NCBI GenBank assembly: GCA_002378665.1
Contig: DFSO01000005.1
Coordinates: 2,366-33,676 of the forward strand
Direction of reading: 5' to 3'
Source: Loktanella sp. UBA3435
GTDB lineage: Bacteria > Pseudomonadota > Alphaproteobacteria > Rhodobacterales > Rhodobacteraceae
Length of the DNA: 31,311 nt
The stretch's first letter is position 1. Each line of letters starts with the position of its first letter. A program made the position numbers and the translations under genes. Shown piece after piece: positions 1 through 7,378 of the stretch. The notes beneath the pieces were generated by a model. The model ran no database searches and was not told the origin of the DNA. It saw only the letters and a program-made list of their open reading frames with translations.

Positions 1-656
1 TGCACATCGCCCAGCATCGCATAGGAGGCCGTCACGCCGCCCGTTGTCGGGTGGGTCAGCACAACGATATAAGGCAGGCCCGCTTCTTTGAGCATTTGCA
101 CGGCGATTGTGGTGCGGGGCATTTGCATCAGGCCAAGAATGCCTTCTTGCATGCGCGCGCCACCAGCGGCCGAGAACAGGATCAGCGGTTGCTCAAGCTC
201 AATCGCTTTTTCAGCGGCCGCAACAATCGCGTTGCCCACATACATCGACATGGACCCGCCCATGAATGAGAAGTCCTGCACAGCGATCACAACGCCCGTG
301 CGCCCCATTTCACCCGCGGCCACCAGCATCGCGTCTTTTTCGCCCGTTTTTTTGCGGGCTTCTTTGATGCGGTCTGTGTATTTCTTTTGGTCGCGGAATT
401 GCAGTGGGTCAGTGATTGGCTCTGGGACCTTCACCTCGACAAAGACGCCGCCGTCAAAGAGCGAGGCCAGACGGTCACGTGCACGGATGGGCATGTGATG
501 GTCGCAGCTTGTGCAGACGTTGAGGTTATCCGCCAATTCACGGTGGAACAGCATGGTGCCGCATTCGCCGCATTTTGTCCAAAGATTGTCAGGGACTTCG
601 CGGCGCGAAAACAGCGAGTTGATCGTTGGGCGGACGTAGTTGGTGATCCAGTTCAT
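1..656 (-). CDS. accD: Acetyl-CoA carboxylase carboxyltransferase subunit beta, N-terminal part (cut by window edge)
   Basis: This is the beta subunit of the carboxyltransferase half of acetyl-CoA carboxylase, which transfers CO2 from carboxybiotin to acetyl-CoA to give malonyl-CoA for fatty acid synthesis in the cytoplasm, together with AccA. About 218 codons are visible; the 3' end lies beyond position 1. The translation starts MNWITNYVRPTIN and carries the N-terminal zinc ribbon, with C29/C32 (CGEC) and C48/C51 (CTSC). It continues into the crotonase-like carboxyltransferase fold, with the stretches FMGGSMSMYVGNAI and SAAGGARMQEG. The ATG at 654-656 is preceded on the minus strand by AGAGG with good spacing. 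A promoter should lie in 657-710, but I see no convincing -35/-10 pair there. Identification is by direct recognition of the family. Confidence 0.96.
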   Translation of the reverse strand, partial: MNWITNYVRPTINSLFSRREVPDNLWTKCGECGTMLFHRELADNLNVCTSCDHHMPIRARDRLASLFDGGVFVEVKVPEPITDPLQFRDQKKYTDRIKEARKKTGEKDAMLVAAGEMGRTGVVIAVQDFSFMGGSMSMYVGNAIVAAAEKAIELEQPLILFSAAGGARMQEGILGLMQMPRTTIAVQMLKEAGLPYIVVLTHPTTGGVTASYAMLGDV

Positions 657-710
657 TGGCGACCTCTTAGATTACCTGCTTGAGATATGACGCTACGGCG
701 CGAAATGCAA

Positions 711-1580
711 TCAAGGACGCACAATACGCCGCAAGATCAGCCATGTCACGATTGTGAAGCCGATATCACCGAAAACTTCGAAACGGCCCATGTCTTCGAC
801 CCCAACCGCGGAAACCTTCCATGAAAATCCGTTCATATCGTCCTGGAGCGACAGGAAGTTGAACAACAAAAAGTTATTCATAAAGTGCCAGCCCCATGCC
901 GCCCCGATATTTCCCGTGATCCGCGTGAGGTCTGCCCAAGCGAGCCCTGTAAGACAGATTCCGATCACAACCCCCCAAGAAATGCCTCCATAAACGGTAG
1001 GTTCATAGTGGAGAAGACCGAAGGCAATGGGCGGTAATGCGAACCAGATCAGTGGGTTTTGGAACCGTGCGGCCAGTTGCTGCAAAAGATAGCCGCGGAA
1101 GAATAATTCTTCGGCTCCCGTTTGTAGGAATACTAAAATGGCGGCGAGCGGCAGGAAGATGAGGACGGAGATCAGCGTTTGATTTGGAAGGGCGCCGTCA
1201 GTGATCACGCTCGTCATAAGCCAGAGTGCCTGCAGTACAAAGAAGAGCGCCATTGCCTTGAGAAAATCCCGCCTCGCTTGTGGCAGCGATCCGATGAGCG
1301 TGGAAAATTTGCGGGAGTGGAGTAGTCTGATAACCGCCCAAAGCCCTAAGAGTGCTGCCCAGAACGTCACGAACAGCACCGTCATGCTCGCGCGGGTGTT
1401 TGTGGACATGTCTGCGTCTAGAATGCCGAAATACATGGCAGGTGCGGTGATCGCGATTGTGAGGCCAATGTAGATGATGCCAAAAAGGAAGAGGCCAAGA
1501 AACAGCCGCCAGAGCTGAGGTTTTGTGCGTGCGGGGGTTACGAAGGTGTCAAATGGTACTGGAAAGCGGGTTGGTGTCAT
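711..1580 (-). CDS. CPBP family intramembrane glutamic metalloprotease
   Basis: This 289-residue, very hydrophobic protein belongs to the CPBP (CAAX protease and bacteriocin processing, formerly Abi) family. Expected motifs are present: EELFFRGY with the glutamate pair at 157-158 and arginine 162, FGLLHY with histidine 191, and NIGAAWGWHFMNN with histidine 232 near the C-terminus. Several transmembrane helices are evident (about 24-50, 65-87, 108-125, 135-153, 175-190, 201-216, 270-285). The reading frame is open further upstream, but the chosen start at MTPTRFPVPF gives a family-typical N-terminus and leaves a 22-bp gap to the upstream paralogue. Substrates of bacterial CPBP proteins are mostly unknown, so none is assigned. 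It is probably cotranscribed with the next CPBP gene. Confidence 0.85.
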   Translation of the reverse strand: MTPTRFPVPFDTFVTPARTKPQLWRLFLGLFLFGIIYIGLTIAITAPAMYFGILDADMSTNTRASMTVLFVTFWAALLGLWAVIRLLHSRKFSTLIGSLPQARRDFLKAMALFFVLQALWLMTSVITDGALPNQTLISVLIFLPLAAILVFLQTGAEELFFRGYLLQQLAARFQNPLIWFALPPIAFGLLHYEPTVYGGISWGVVIGICLTGLAWADLTRITGNIGAAWGWHFMNNFLLFNFLSLQDDMNGFSWKVSAVGVEDMGRFEVFGDIGFTIVTWLILRRIVRP

Positions 1581-1602
1581 TTTGACGCGTCCGTGTGTAA
1601 AA

Positions 1603-2508
1603 TTACTTTTTAATCGCGATTCGCGCGGCGAGCCACATGACGTAGACGCTGAGACACATGGTGATGATTTCAAAGACCGCCCAAGGCGCGAAGAGCGCCT
1701 CAAGGCTGTAGTCGTAGGCGAAAGGGTCTTCATAAGGGAAAAGTAGCAGAGCGAGGCCAGATGACGGCCAGCCTTGCACGCCAGAGACCACAAACGCGAA
1801 GAGATTATTGGCGATATGCAGCCCGATTGCGGCCCCGATGTTGCCTGTACGTGCCGTCAGATCAGCGCAAGCCAGCCCAAGTGCCGTCGCCCAAATCACG
1901 TAAAGCACACCGTCCGCAGGGCCGTAGGCGTTCATATAGTGACCGATCCCGAAGAGGAACGACGGCACCCCCATCCAGATCCAGCGTTTGTCGGACAATG
2001 CTGCTAATTGTTGTTGTAGGTAGCCACGAAAGTAGAGTTCCTCCATGCCCGTTTGCACCACAAGGGCCGCAATCGTGATGGGTATCCACATGAGCCACGG
2101 AAGGATCGGGCGGACTTCGGCGACGGTGCTGAGGTCAAGCCAAGGTGGCAGAAAGGTTTGCACCAGCAACAGCAGGAAAACCGCCCAGCCAACTGTTTTG
2201 ATGTTCGCCACGGTCTCAATGGGAGGCCCAACCATCGACCAAAACCCGCGCCCATGTAGTTTTCGTACCAAGGCGGTTAGTGCTGCCGCAAAAATCCCGA
2301 AGGTCAAAAGTTGCTGGATGACTGCAAATGGTGTCGCGCCAAGCTCGTAGGCCTCGCGTGCCGCCTCTGTCATGAAGAGCAATGGCAGGGCAGGTCCGAT
2401 GGCAAAGACCAACTCCATCACGACCAAAATCGTTAGAACGGGCCCAAGAGACGCGTCATGCAGTGCGGGGCGTCGGAAATCACGCATGGACTCGTAAGGG
2501 GCTTTCAT
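1603..2508 (-). CDS. CPBP family intramembrane glutamic metalloprotease (second tandem copy)
   Basis: This 301-residue multi-pass membrane protein belongs to the same family as its downstream neighbour. It carries EELYFRGY (glutamates 156-157, arginine 161), FGIGHY (histidine 190) and NIGAAIGLHIANN (histidine 231). The two proteins share order of motifs and spacing but differ clearly elsewhere, which suggests an old duplication rather than a recent one. The ATG at 2506-2508 has only a weak Shine-Dalgarno candidate; an ATG eight codons in (MRDFRRPAL) is an alternative. A perfect TATAAT lies about 75 bp upstream on this strand. No toxin, bacteriocin or CAAX-prenylation gene is adjacent that would indicate a substrate. 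Confidence 0.85.
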   Translation of the reverse strand: MKAPYESMRDFRRPALHDASLGPVLTILVVMELVFAIGPALPLLFMTEAAREAYELGATPFAVIQQLLTFGIFAAALTALVRKLHGRGFWSMVGPPIETVANIKTVGWAVFLLLLVQTFLPPWLDLSTVAEVRPILPWLMWIPITIAALVVQTGMEELYFRGYLQQQLAALSDKRWIWMGVPSFLFGIGHYMNAYGPADGVLYVIWATALGLACADLTARTGNIGAAIGLHIANNLFAFVVSGVQGWPSSGLALLLFPYEDPFAYDYSLEALFAPWAVFEIITMCLSVYVMWLAARIAIKK

Positions 2509-2997
2509 ACCCCGTTTCTGCCCTTACATCACGCGATGCGCAACTCCAGTTACGACAATTACGGATCGCAGGCCGCAGTGCAATTATATGCGTGAGTTTA
2601 GGCACATCTGGCCCCAAATGGTGAAGCGAGATGCGGGTGGTGTTAGGTCAGTAGGTCTTTTGCATGGGCAATTTTGCGGCGATTTTCTTTTACAAATTTA
2701 ATCAAATTCCCCACCGAGTTCAGTCCATGGCTTGAACCCATGTGCCGAGCAGACAACGCTTTCTGGATCAAGATAAAGCAATCGGAGCAGAACGGTTGCG
2801 ACGATTGGGCGTGCGCGTTGAAAGCTTCCGTTGCCGAGGAAATCAAAAAACTTCGAGAACGAGATATTGAATTTTTCTGGCAGATTGTGAAATTCTTTGC
2901 GGCCCAATTCAAAAAGTTGAACGCGTCATTGTTATCATTCAGGTGGTATTTCGATTGCACCGTCCCATGTCCAAAACGGTAAGCCGCTCCTGAAAAT
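2509..2997. other. Region without a convincing gene
   Basis: This stretch lies between the CPBP pair and a small possible ORF and is less GC-rich than its surroundings. Overlapping frames of about 70-120 codons exist on both strands (2643-3008 minus, 2698-2907 minus, 2674-2982 plus). All of them begin with TTG, have no clear ribosome binding site, and match no family I know. It may hold remnants of a decayed gene. Apart from the TATAAT near its CPBP end I see no defined site. Confidence 0.5.
2583..2588 (-). promoter_or_regulatory. Candidate -10 box for the CPBP gene pair
   Basis: Read on the minus strand this is a perfect TATAAT hexamer, about 75 bp upstream of the start of the upstream CPBP gene. 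At the expected distance I see no good -35 match, so the promoter is only a suggestion from the -10 and its position. Confidence 0.35.
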
Positions 2998-3243
2998 TCA
3001 ATCGGCAATAGGGGGGCTACTCGTGAAATGGCGCAGGTAGCCCACCCGCCGCAAAGGTATCACGACAAGATTGAGGGCTTTGCGGGCGACGAATTGCGCA
3101 AAAAACGTCATACCCGCGGCGATATCGTGGGTGGTGGAGTCCGTTTCGTCAGACATCCCAGTGACCACGTTGTCAAAGGCGTCGAGAATTGCCTTTGTTG
3201 CAAAGGTCTCCCGTCTGGCAAAATGCCAGTTAGACGGTTTCAT
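2998..3243 (-). CDS. Small hypothetical protein, possibly a remnant
   Basis: This 81-codon ORF begins MKPSNWHFARRETF at an ATG preceded by GGCGGGGTGA, a plausible but very close ribosome binding site. Codon positions are mildly coding-like: third positions are richest in G/C and second positions poorest. I do not recognise the family. The sequence is mostly polar in its first half and contains a hydrophobic stretch, ALNLVVIPL, near the C-terminus. The start region coincides with two stem-loops, and another stem-loop sits directly upstream, so the DNA may instead encode structured RNA. A TTG-started frame (2643-3008) overlaps its stop by 11 nt and could be a continuation broken by mutation. 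Real gene, gene remnant and chance ORF are all possible. Confidence 0.35.
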   Translation of the reverse strand: MKPSNWHFARRETFATKAILDAFDNVVTGMSDETDSTTHDIAAGMTFFAQFVARKALNLVVIPLRRVGYLRHFTSSPPIAD

Positions 3244-3280
3244 TCACCCCGCCTGCCAAAGGTGTTTGGCAGAGGTTTTT
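3011..3280. other. Cluster of stem-loops ending in a terminator-like hairpin
   Basis: Four inverted repeats lie close together. GGGCTAC (3014-3020) pairs with GTAGCCC (3037-3043). CCTTTG (3192-3197) pairs with CAAAGG (3201-3206). CCGTCTGGCA (3211-3220) pairs with TGCC (3224-3227) and AGACGG (3232-3237), with a 4-nt bulge. CTGCCAAA (3253-3260) pairs with TTTGGCAG (3265-3272) around a GGTG loop. The last is followed on the plus strand by five T residues at 3276-3280, as in an intrinsic terminator, yet no confident plus-strand gene ends here. The region could be a structured small RNA or an intergenic repeat; neither can be proven from one copy. Confidence 0.4.
3253..3280 (+). terminator. Orphan intrinsic-terminator-like hairpin
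   Basis: A perfect 8-bp stem, CTGCCAAA/TTTGGCAG, with a GGTG tetraloop is followed by AGG and five T residues on the plus strand. The stem is not GC-rich, and no confident gene on the plus strand ends upstream, so its partner transcript is unknown. Confidence 0.4.
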
Positions 3281-3390
3281 GAGATGAGTTGGTGCAGGAT
3301 TCCACAAGTGTTTCATATCGACTAAAGCCGTGCGGTTGCTGAGACTTAAAATATCCGTTCAATATTAATTACTTAGTAAAAAAGTATGCC

Positions 3391-3430
3391 ACTAAAAACG
3401 TGACGATCGTTGTGACACTAATAACGTGAC
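3391..3430. repeat. Direct repeat upstream of ilvD
   Basis: ACTAAAAACGTGAC (3391-3404) recurs as ACTAATAACGTGAC (3417-3430), 13 of 14 bases identical, with a 26-bp period. A third GTGAC lies between them at 3412-3416. The block sits in the AT-rich stretch about 160 bp upstream of the ilvD start. This placement is compatible with a regulator-binding region, but no known consensus was recognised. Confidence 0.5.
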
Positions 3431-3587
3431 ACCCTTTAGAAGCACGCCGCCGCGCGTTTTCAAAATTGTGATTTTCCTGCTCTTTTTGCGTGTCGAATTT
3501 CGGCGAGCAAGTAACGACAGTTCCGACTTGTGCGTAGGACGCCCGTTATTTACACAAACGGCAACAGTTTTTCATAGGGATCGCTCC

Positions 3588-5351
3588 ATGTCTAAGGTCA
3601 AATTCGATAAATCCACCCTGCCTAGCCGTCACGTAACAGAAGGTCCGAGCCGCGCGCCGCACCGTTCTTATTACTACGCGATGGGTCTTGATGAAGAAGC
3701 GATTGCGCAGCCTTTCGTTGGTGTGGCGACCTGTTGGAACGAGGCGGCCCCTTGCAACATCTCGCTGAACCGTCAGGCGCAGTCCGTGAAAATGGGCGTC
3801 AAGCAGGGCTACGGCACCCCGCGCGAATTCACCACGATCACCGTCACCGACGGGATCGCGATGGGTCATGAGGGAATGCGTTCTTCGCTCGCGTCCCGCG
3901 AGGCGATTGCTGATTCCGTGGAGTTGACGATGCGCGGTCATGGCTATGACGCGCTTGTTGGTCTGGCCGGCTGCGACAAATCGCTGCCTGGTATGATGAT
4001 GGCGATGGTCCGTTTGAACGTGCCGTCGGTGTTCATCTACGGTGGCTCGATCCTTCCGGGTCGTGTGCATGCGGGTGCTGATGTGCCTGCGGAATACATC
4101 GGTCGTGATTTGACCGTACAAGATATGTTCGAGGCCGTTGGTCGCCACCAGAACGGTGATCTGTCCGACGAGGCGCTGCATACGCTGGAGCGGATTGCGT
4201 GCCCGTCTGCGGGTGCTTGTGGTGGTCAGTTTACCGCTAACACGATGGCTTGTGTGTCCGAAGCGATTGGTCTTGCGTTGCTCAATTCCTCTGGGATGCC
4301 AGCGCCGTACGAGAGCCGCGACCAATATGGGATCGCCTCTGGCCGTGCTGTCATGGACCTGATTGGCAAGAACATCCGCGCGCGTGATGTTGTGACACGC
4401 AAGTCGCTTGAAAACGCGGCGCGTGTTGTGGCTTGTACGGGTGGGTCTACCAACGCTGGTCTGCACCTGCCTGCGATTGCCCATGAAGCTGGCATTGATT
4501 TCGATCTGTCCGATGTTTGCGACATTTTCCGCGACACGCCGTATTTCGTCGACCTGAAACCAGGAGGTCAGTATGTGGCCAAAGACCTTTATGAAGCAGG
4601 TGGCGTGCCTGTTGTGATGAAGGAACTGCGCAAGGCTGGCCTGATGCACGAAGACTGCATGACGGCTTCTGGTCGCACGATGGGTGAAGAGCTTGACCTG
4701 ATCAAAGGCGAGGCCGATGGCCGCGTGATCTATCCAGTCGAGACACCAATCACCCGCACAGGCGGCGTTGTTGGCCTGAAGGGCAACCTTGCCCCTGAAG
4801 GCGCGATTGTGAAGGTTGCGGGTATGTCGACGCAGGAACAGACATTTACTGGTCCAGCACGCGTGTTCGAGAACGAAGAAGAGGCGTTTGCCGCTGTAAA
4901 AGCCCGCATCTACAAAGAGGGCGAAGTGCTTGTGATCCGCAACGAAGGCCCCGCCGGTGGCCCCGGTATGCGCGAGATGTTGTCCACGACGGCGGCTCTC
5001 TCTGGTCAGGGCATGGGCAAGAAAGTGGCGCTTATCACGGATGGTCGCTTCTCTGGTGCGACACGCGGGTTCTGTGTGGGTCACGTAGGCCCAGAGGCCG
5101 CGCATGGTGGTCCGATTGCCCTGCTGAAAGATGGCGACATCATCACGATGAACGCGATTTCGGGTGAGCTTTCTGTCGATATTTCCGACGAGGAAATGGA
5201 AACACGCCGTGCGGCTTGGACAGGTGCAAAGCCAACCAACTATGCGTCCGGTGCGCTGTGGAAATACGCGCAACTTGTGGGGTCTACACGTCTTGGTGCT
5301 GTGACCCATCCGGGCGCAAAGGCCGAGACCCACGTCTATATGGATTTGTGA
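3588..5351 (+). CDS. ilvD: Dihydroxy-acid dehydratase
   Basis: IlvD dehydrates 2,3-dihydroxy-isovalerate and 2,3-dihydroxy-3-methylvalerate to the 2-keto acids, the last common step before valine, isoleucine and leucine. The protein has 587 residues, slightly shorter than the roughly 616 of E. coli. The conserved cysteines of the Fe-S dehydratase family are visible: C49/C56 in TCWNEAAPCN, C129 in GCDKSLPG and C211 in the GACGGQFTANTM segment. Lysine 131 follows in GCDKS, and the C-terminal GRFSGATRGFCVGH segment is typical. The ATG at 3588 follows AGGGA by a few bases. The frame stays open upstream to a GTG at 3426, but that extension is not family-like. The next gene begins 5 bp after the stop, so the two are probably cotranscribed. 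The closely related Edd (phosphogluconate dehydratase) is unlikely given the matching IlvD motifs. Confidence 0.95.
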   Translation: MSKVKFDKSTLPSRHVTEGPSRAPHRSYYYAMGLDEEAIAQPFVGVATCWNEAAPCNISLNRQAQSVKMGVKQGYGTPREFTTITVTDGIAMGHEGMRSSLASREAIADSVELTMRGHGYDALVGLAGCDKSLPGMMMAMVRLNVPSVFIYGGSILPGRVHAGADVPAEYIGRDLTVQDMFEAVGRHQNGDLSDEALHTLERIACPSAGACGGQFTANTMACVSEAIGLALLNSSGMPAPYESRDQYGIASGRAVMDLIGKNIRARDVVTRKSLENAARVVACTGGSTNAGLHLPAIAHEAGIDFDLSDVCDIFRDTPYFVDLKPGGQYVAKDLYEAGGVPVVMKELRKAGLMHEDCMTASGRTMGEELDLIKGEADGRVIYPVETPITRTGGVVGLKGNLAPEGAIVKVAGMSTQEQTFTGPARVFENEEEAFAAVKARIYKEGEVLVIRNEGPAGGPGMREMLSTTAALSGQGMGKKVALITDGRFSGATRGFCVGHVGPEAAHGGPIALLKDGDIITMNAISGELSVDISDEEMETRRAAWTGAKPTNYASGALWKYAQLVGSTRLGAVTHPGAKAETHVYMDL

Positions 5352-5356
5352 TCTCA

Positions 5357-5995
5357 ATGCTTTTCGCAAAAATGAGTGTTGCAGGGGCGGTGATCGCCCT
5401 TGCTGGCTGTTCGGGATTAGAGTCTGACGCCTTGTTGAAAGCATTGCCTGGCGGGGTGACGCCCGCGGCAACTTCACTTGAAATGTTTGATGGAACCGTG
5501 CGGGCCGTTGGTCCAGTTGGTTTCTGTGCTGATCCGGATTCAAGCAGCCCGAAACGTGGGTTTGCAATGTTTGCGCCATGTTCGACGTTGGAAGTTGAGG
5601 GCGCGGCGGTTGCGATGTCTGCGCTGACAACGATTCAGTTTGGACCAGAGCAAAGCGCAATTGTGGGCCAAGATGCGGCTGGCTTTGCTGACTATTTGAG
5701 GGGGGGCAACGGTCCCGTCGTCTTAAGTCGCAGTGGCGAGGCAGATACGGTGAAAGTCATCGAGATACGGGAGCTTGATGATCATGTTGCAGTTTATCTG
5801 CGCGATAAGGCCCCTGCCCATATTGAAGGGGCACAAGAATCCGAATGGCGCGCGTTTCTTGATATCGCAGGACGGTTGGCAACGATCTCGGTGCGCGGTC
5901 TGGACGCTGCCCCGCTGAACGATAACGCTGGTGCCGCGCTGCTTGAGCAGGCCGTCAAGGCGCTGATTGCAGCCAATTCCCAACCCGCGACCTAA
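5357..5995 (+). CDS. Putative lipoprotein of unknown function
   Basis: This 212-residue protein starts MLFAKMSVAG and has a classic lipobox, LAGC, with the lipidated cysteine at position 18. It should therefore be exported and anchored in the membrane facing the periplasm. The mature part contains two further cysteines (in GFCADPD and FAPCSTLE) that could form a disulphide. No family is recognised. The start lies only 5 bp after the ilvD stop, so it is probably translated from the ilvD message. The frame is open far upstream inside ilvD, but only this ATG gives the signal peptide. A functional link to branched-chain amino acid synthesis is not implied by the sequence. Confidence 0.8.
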   Translation: MLFAKMSVAGAVIALAGCSGLESDALLKALPGGVTPAATSLEMFDGTVRAVGPVGFCADPDSSSPKRGFAMFAPCSTLEVEGAAVAMSALTTIQFGPEQSAIVGQDAAGFADYLRGGNGPVVLSRSGEADTVKVIEIRELDDHVAVYLRDKAPAHIEGAQESEWRAFLDIAGRLATISVRGLDAAPLNDNAGAALLEQAVKALIAANSQPAT

Positions 5996-6079
5996 GATTT
6001 GTTTCCTTTTCCGCCGTGATTTGGCAGATAAGAGTATAAGGCATCTCCGTGAGGTGCATGTAAGAAGAAGAATGTGAGT

Positions 6080-6853
6080 ATGGCAGCGGAAGGGAACAGC
6101 CTGATTGGGCGTTTGTTGCAGCGTGGCGCGGTTCGGCGTTGGAAGCTGGCTGCGCGTAAAGCTACTCATGCCGACCTCGACACTTTGCGCAACCAGCGGC
6201 ATCGCGCCCGCCAATTGCGGGCCTTGGTTGATGAGTTGATGCATGTGGCCGACAGCCGTTTGGCTTTGCCGCGCATTGGGTCAAATGCCTTTTCGCGCCC
6301 TGGTGGTACGGAATGGTCTTGGCGGCCGCAATTGTGGCGTGGTCGTTTGGGCCGCAAAGGCATGGCCGCTGTGCCTAGTAAAACCGCGCTGGGCGATGAG
6401 GTCACGATTTTTCACGATTGCAAAATCAGCGAACTGACCCTGCGCCAAGTGCGCAATACACGCGAACAGGATTTGGCACCCTTTGGCTTGCGCATGGATG
6501 TTTTCCGTTTTGACGGTAGCTTTTTGTCGCTGGTGATTGATGCACCTGCTAGTGCCTGTGAGGGATTGCAGCGTCGCCATATAGTGCGTGTCAATCTGAT
6601 CATCGAAGTTGAGAAATCCATCGAGATTTTCGCCCGCCTGAACATCAAGCACGGCCCCAATACAGAGCAGCTCGTGTTGGAATTGCCGCTGGGTGAGCCA
6701 GAGGTGATGGTCGAATTCGATCTGGGCTATTCCGATATCAATGAAAAGCGCGTTGAACGCATGTGGCTTGATCTGATTTTCGAGAGCCCAGAGATGAACC
6801 AAGTGACAATACGCGACCTGACATTTTGCCGTTATCTGCGCGCTGAAATCTGA
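6080..6853 (+). CDS. DUF6478-type conserved protein
   Basis: This 257-residue soluble protein resembles a family that I associate with Rhodobacteraceae and that is named DUF6478; its function is unknown. Characteristic stretches are GSNAFSRPGGTEWSWRPQLW, LRQVRNTREQDLAPFGLRMD, FARLNIKHGPNTEQ and the end segment DLTFCRYLRAEI. The N-terminal 50 residues are rich in Arg, Lys and Leu and likely helical. An in-frame GTG at 6074 is two codons upstream; I chose the ATG at 6080, with an AAGAAGAA purine stretch upstream. There is no signal peptide or membrane segment. The next gene starts 23 bp later and may be cotranscribed. Confidence 0.78.
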   Translation: MAAEGNSLIGRLLQRGAVRRWKLAARKATHADLDTLRNQRHRARQLRALVDELMHVADSRLALPRIGSNAFSRPGGTEWSWRPQLWRGRLGRKGMAAVPSKTALGDEVTIFHDCKISELTLRQVRNTREQDLAPFGLRMDVFRFDGSFLSLVIDAPASACEGLQRRHIVRVNLIIEVEKSIEIFARLNIKHGPNTEQLVLELPLGEPEVMVEFDLGYSDINEKRVERMWLDLIFESPEMNQVTIRDLTFCRYLRAEI

Positions 6854-6876
6854 TCGCGCCGAGGGAGAGCTGAGCC

Positions 6877-7248
6877 ATGACAACTTACACATTGACCAAA
6901 ACGCGCCTTTATGCCGGCATTTGGGAAGGCGTCCTGACGGGGGCTGGAACCGATGCGCCGCAGCTGCGCGTGACGCATTTGGGCGAGGCGATTGACGGTG
7001 TCGAAGTTAAAGAAGCCAAAGAGCTTAAGGGCTGGCTTGTTCATGTGCCTATTCCTGCGAACCTGATGTCGGACGGGGTGCAGACCTTTATTATCTCGGA
7101 CGAAAAGACGGGTATGACGTTGAATAGTTTCGCGTTGCTGTTTGGCGAAGTTTTGGCCGAGGATATTCGCGCCGAGATGGGGTTGCTGCGCGAAGAGCTT
7201 GATCTGCTGAAAAGCGCCTTTCGCAGGCACTGCGTCGAGACAAGCTGA
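6877..7248 (+). CDS. Small conserved hypothetical protein with C-terminal helix
   Basis: This 123-residue protein starts MTTYTLTKTRLYAGIWEG, preceded by a good GAGGGAGAG ribosome binding site. The first 90 residues look like a small beta-rich domain. The last 30 (DIRAEMGLLREELDLLKSAF) form a probable coiled coil, suggesting oligomerisation. I do not recognise a named family. It lies just after the DUF6478-type gene on the same strand and is followed by a GC-rich hairpin at 7254-7271, which suggests it is the last gene of the ilvD-side transcript. Confidence 0.7.
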   Translation: MTTYTLTKTRLYAGIWEGVLTGAGTDAPQLRVTHLGEAIDGVEVKEAKELKGWLVHVPIPANLMSDGVQTFIISDEKTGMTLNSFALLFGEVLAEDIRAEMGLLREELDLLKSAFRRHCVETS

Positions 7249-7253
7249 ACGTG

Positions 7254-7290
7254 CTGGGGGGCAGCCCCCAGACCCCCGAGGTATTTTTTG
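7254..7290 (+). terminator. GC-rich hairpin plus T-run (Rhodobacteraceae-type intergenic element)
   Basis: CTGGGGG pairs with CCCCCAG around a GCAG loop (7254-7271). It is followed by ACCCCCGAGGTATTTTTTGA. The hairpin and the GTATTTTTT part resemble a GC-rich intergenic element that recurs at gene ends in Rhodobacteraceae genomes. It probably terminates the transcript ending at 7248. Confidence 0.6.
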
Positions 7291-7378
7291 ATCAGAAGAA
7301 GGCAGGTGACGCTGGGTTTTAAGTGACCTGTGCGTAAACTTCGCCCAATGTGAGCCTGTTCTTTGGAGGAGCCACGAC

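Noticed and set aside
657..710. Promoter for accD
   Set aside because: TTGATT and CATATC-like hexamers occur, but their spacing (about 20 bp) is too long to call.
2674..2982. 102-codon plus frame in the gene-poor region
   Set aside because: Starts at TTG, has no clear ribosome binding site, and shows no coding-like base pattern; kept only as part of the region description.
3546..5660. 704-codon open frame on the minus strand
   Set aside because: It lies antisense to ilvD, whose family assignment is certain; its residues are Arg/His/Thr-rich, as expected of a codon-biased shadow frame.
6042..6058. Hairpin GCATCTC/GAGGTGC ahead of the DUF6478-type gene
   Set aside because: Short stem with a G-U pair, no T-run, and no clear link to a gene end; too weak to annotate.
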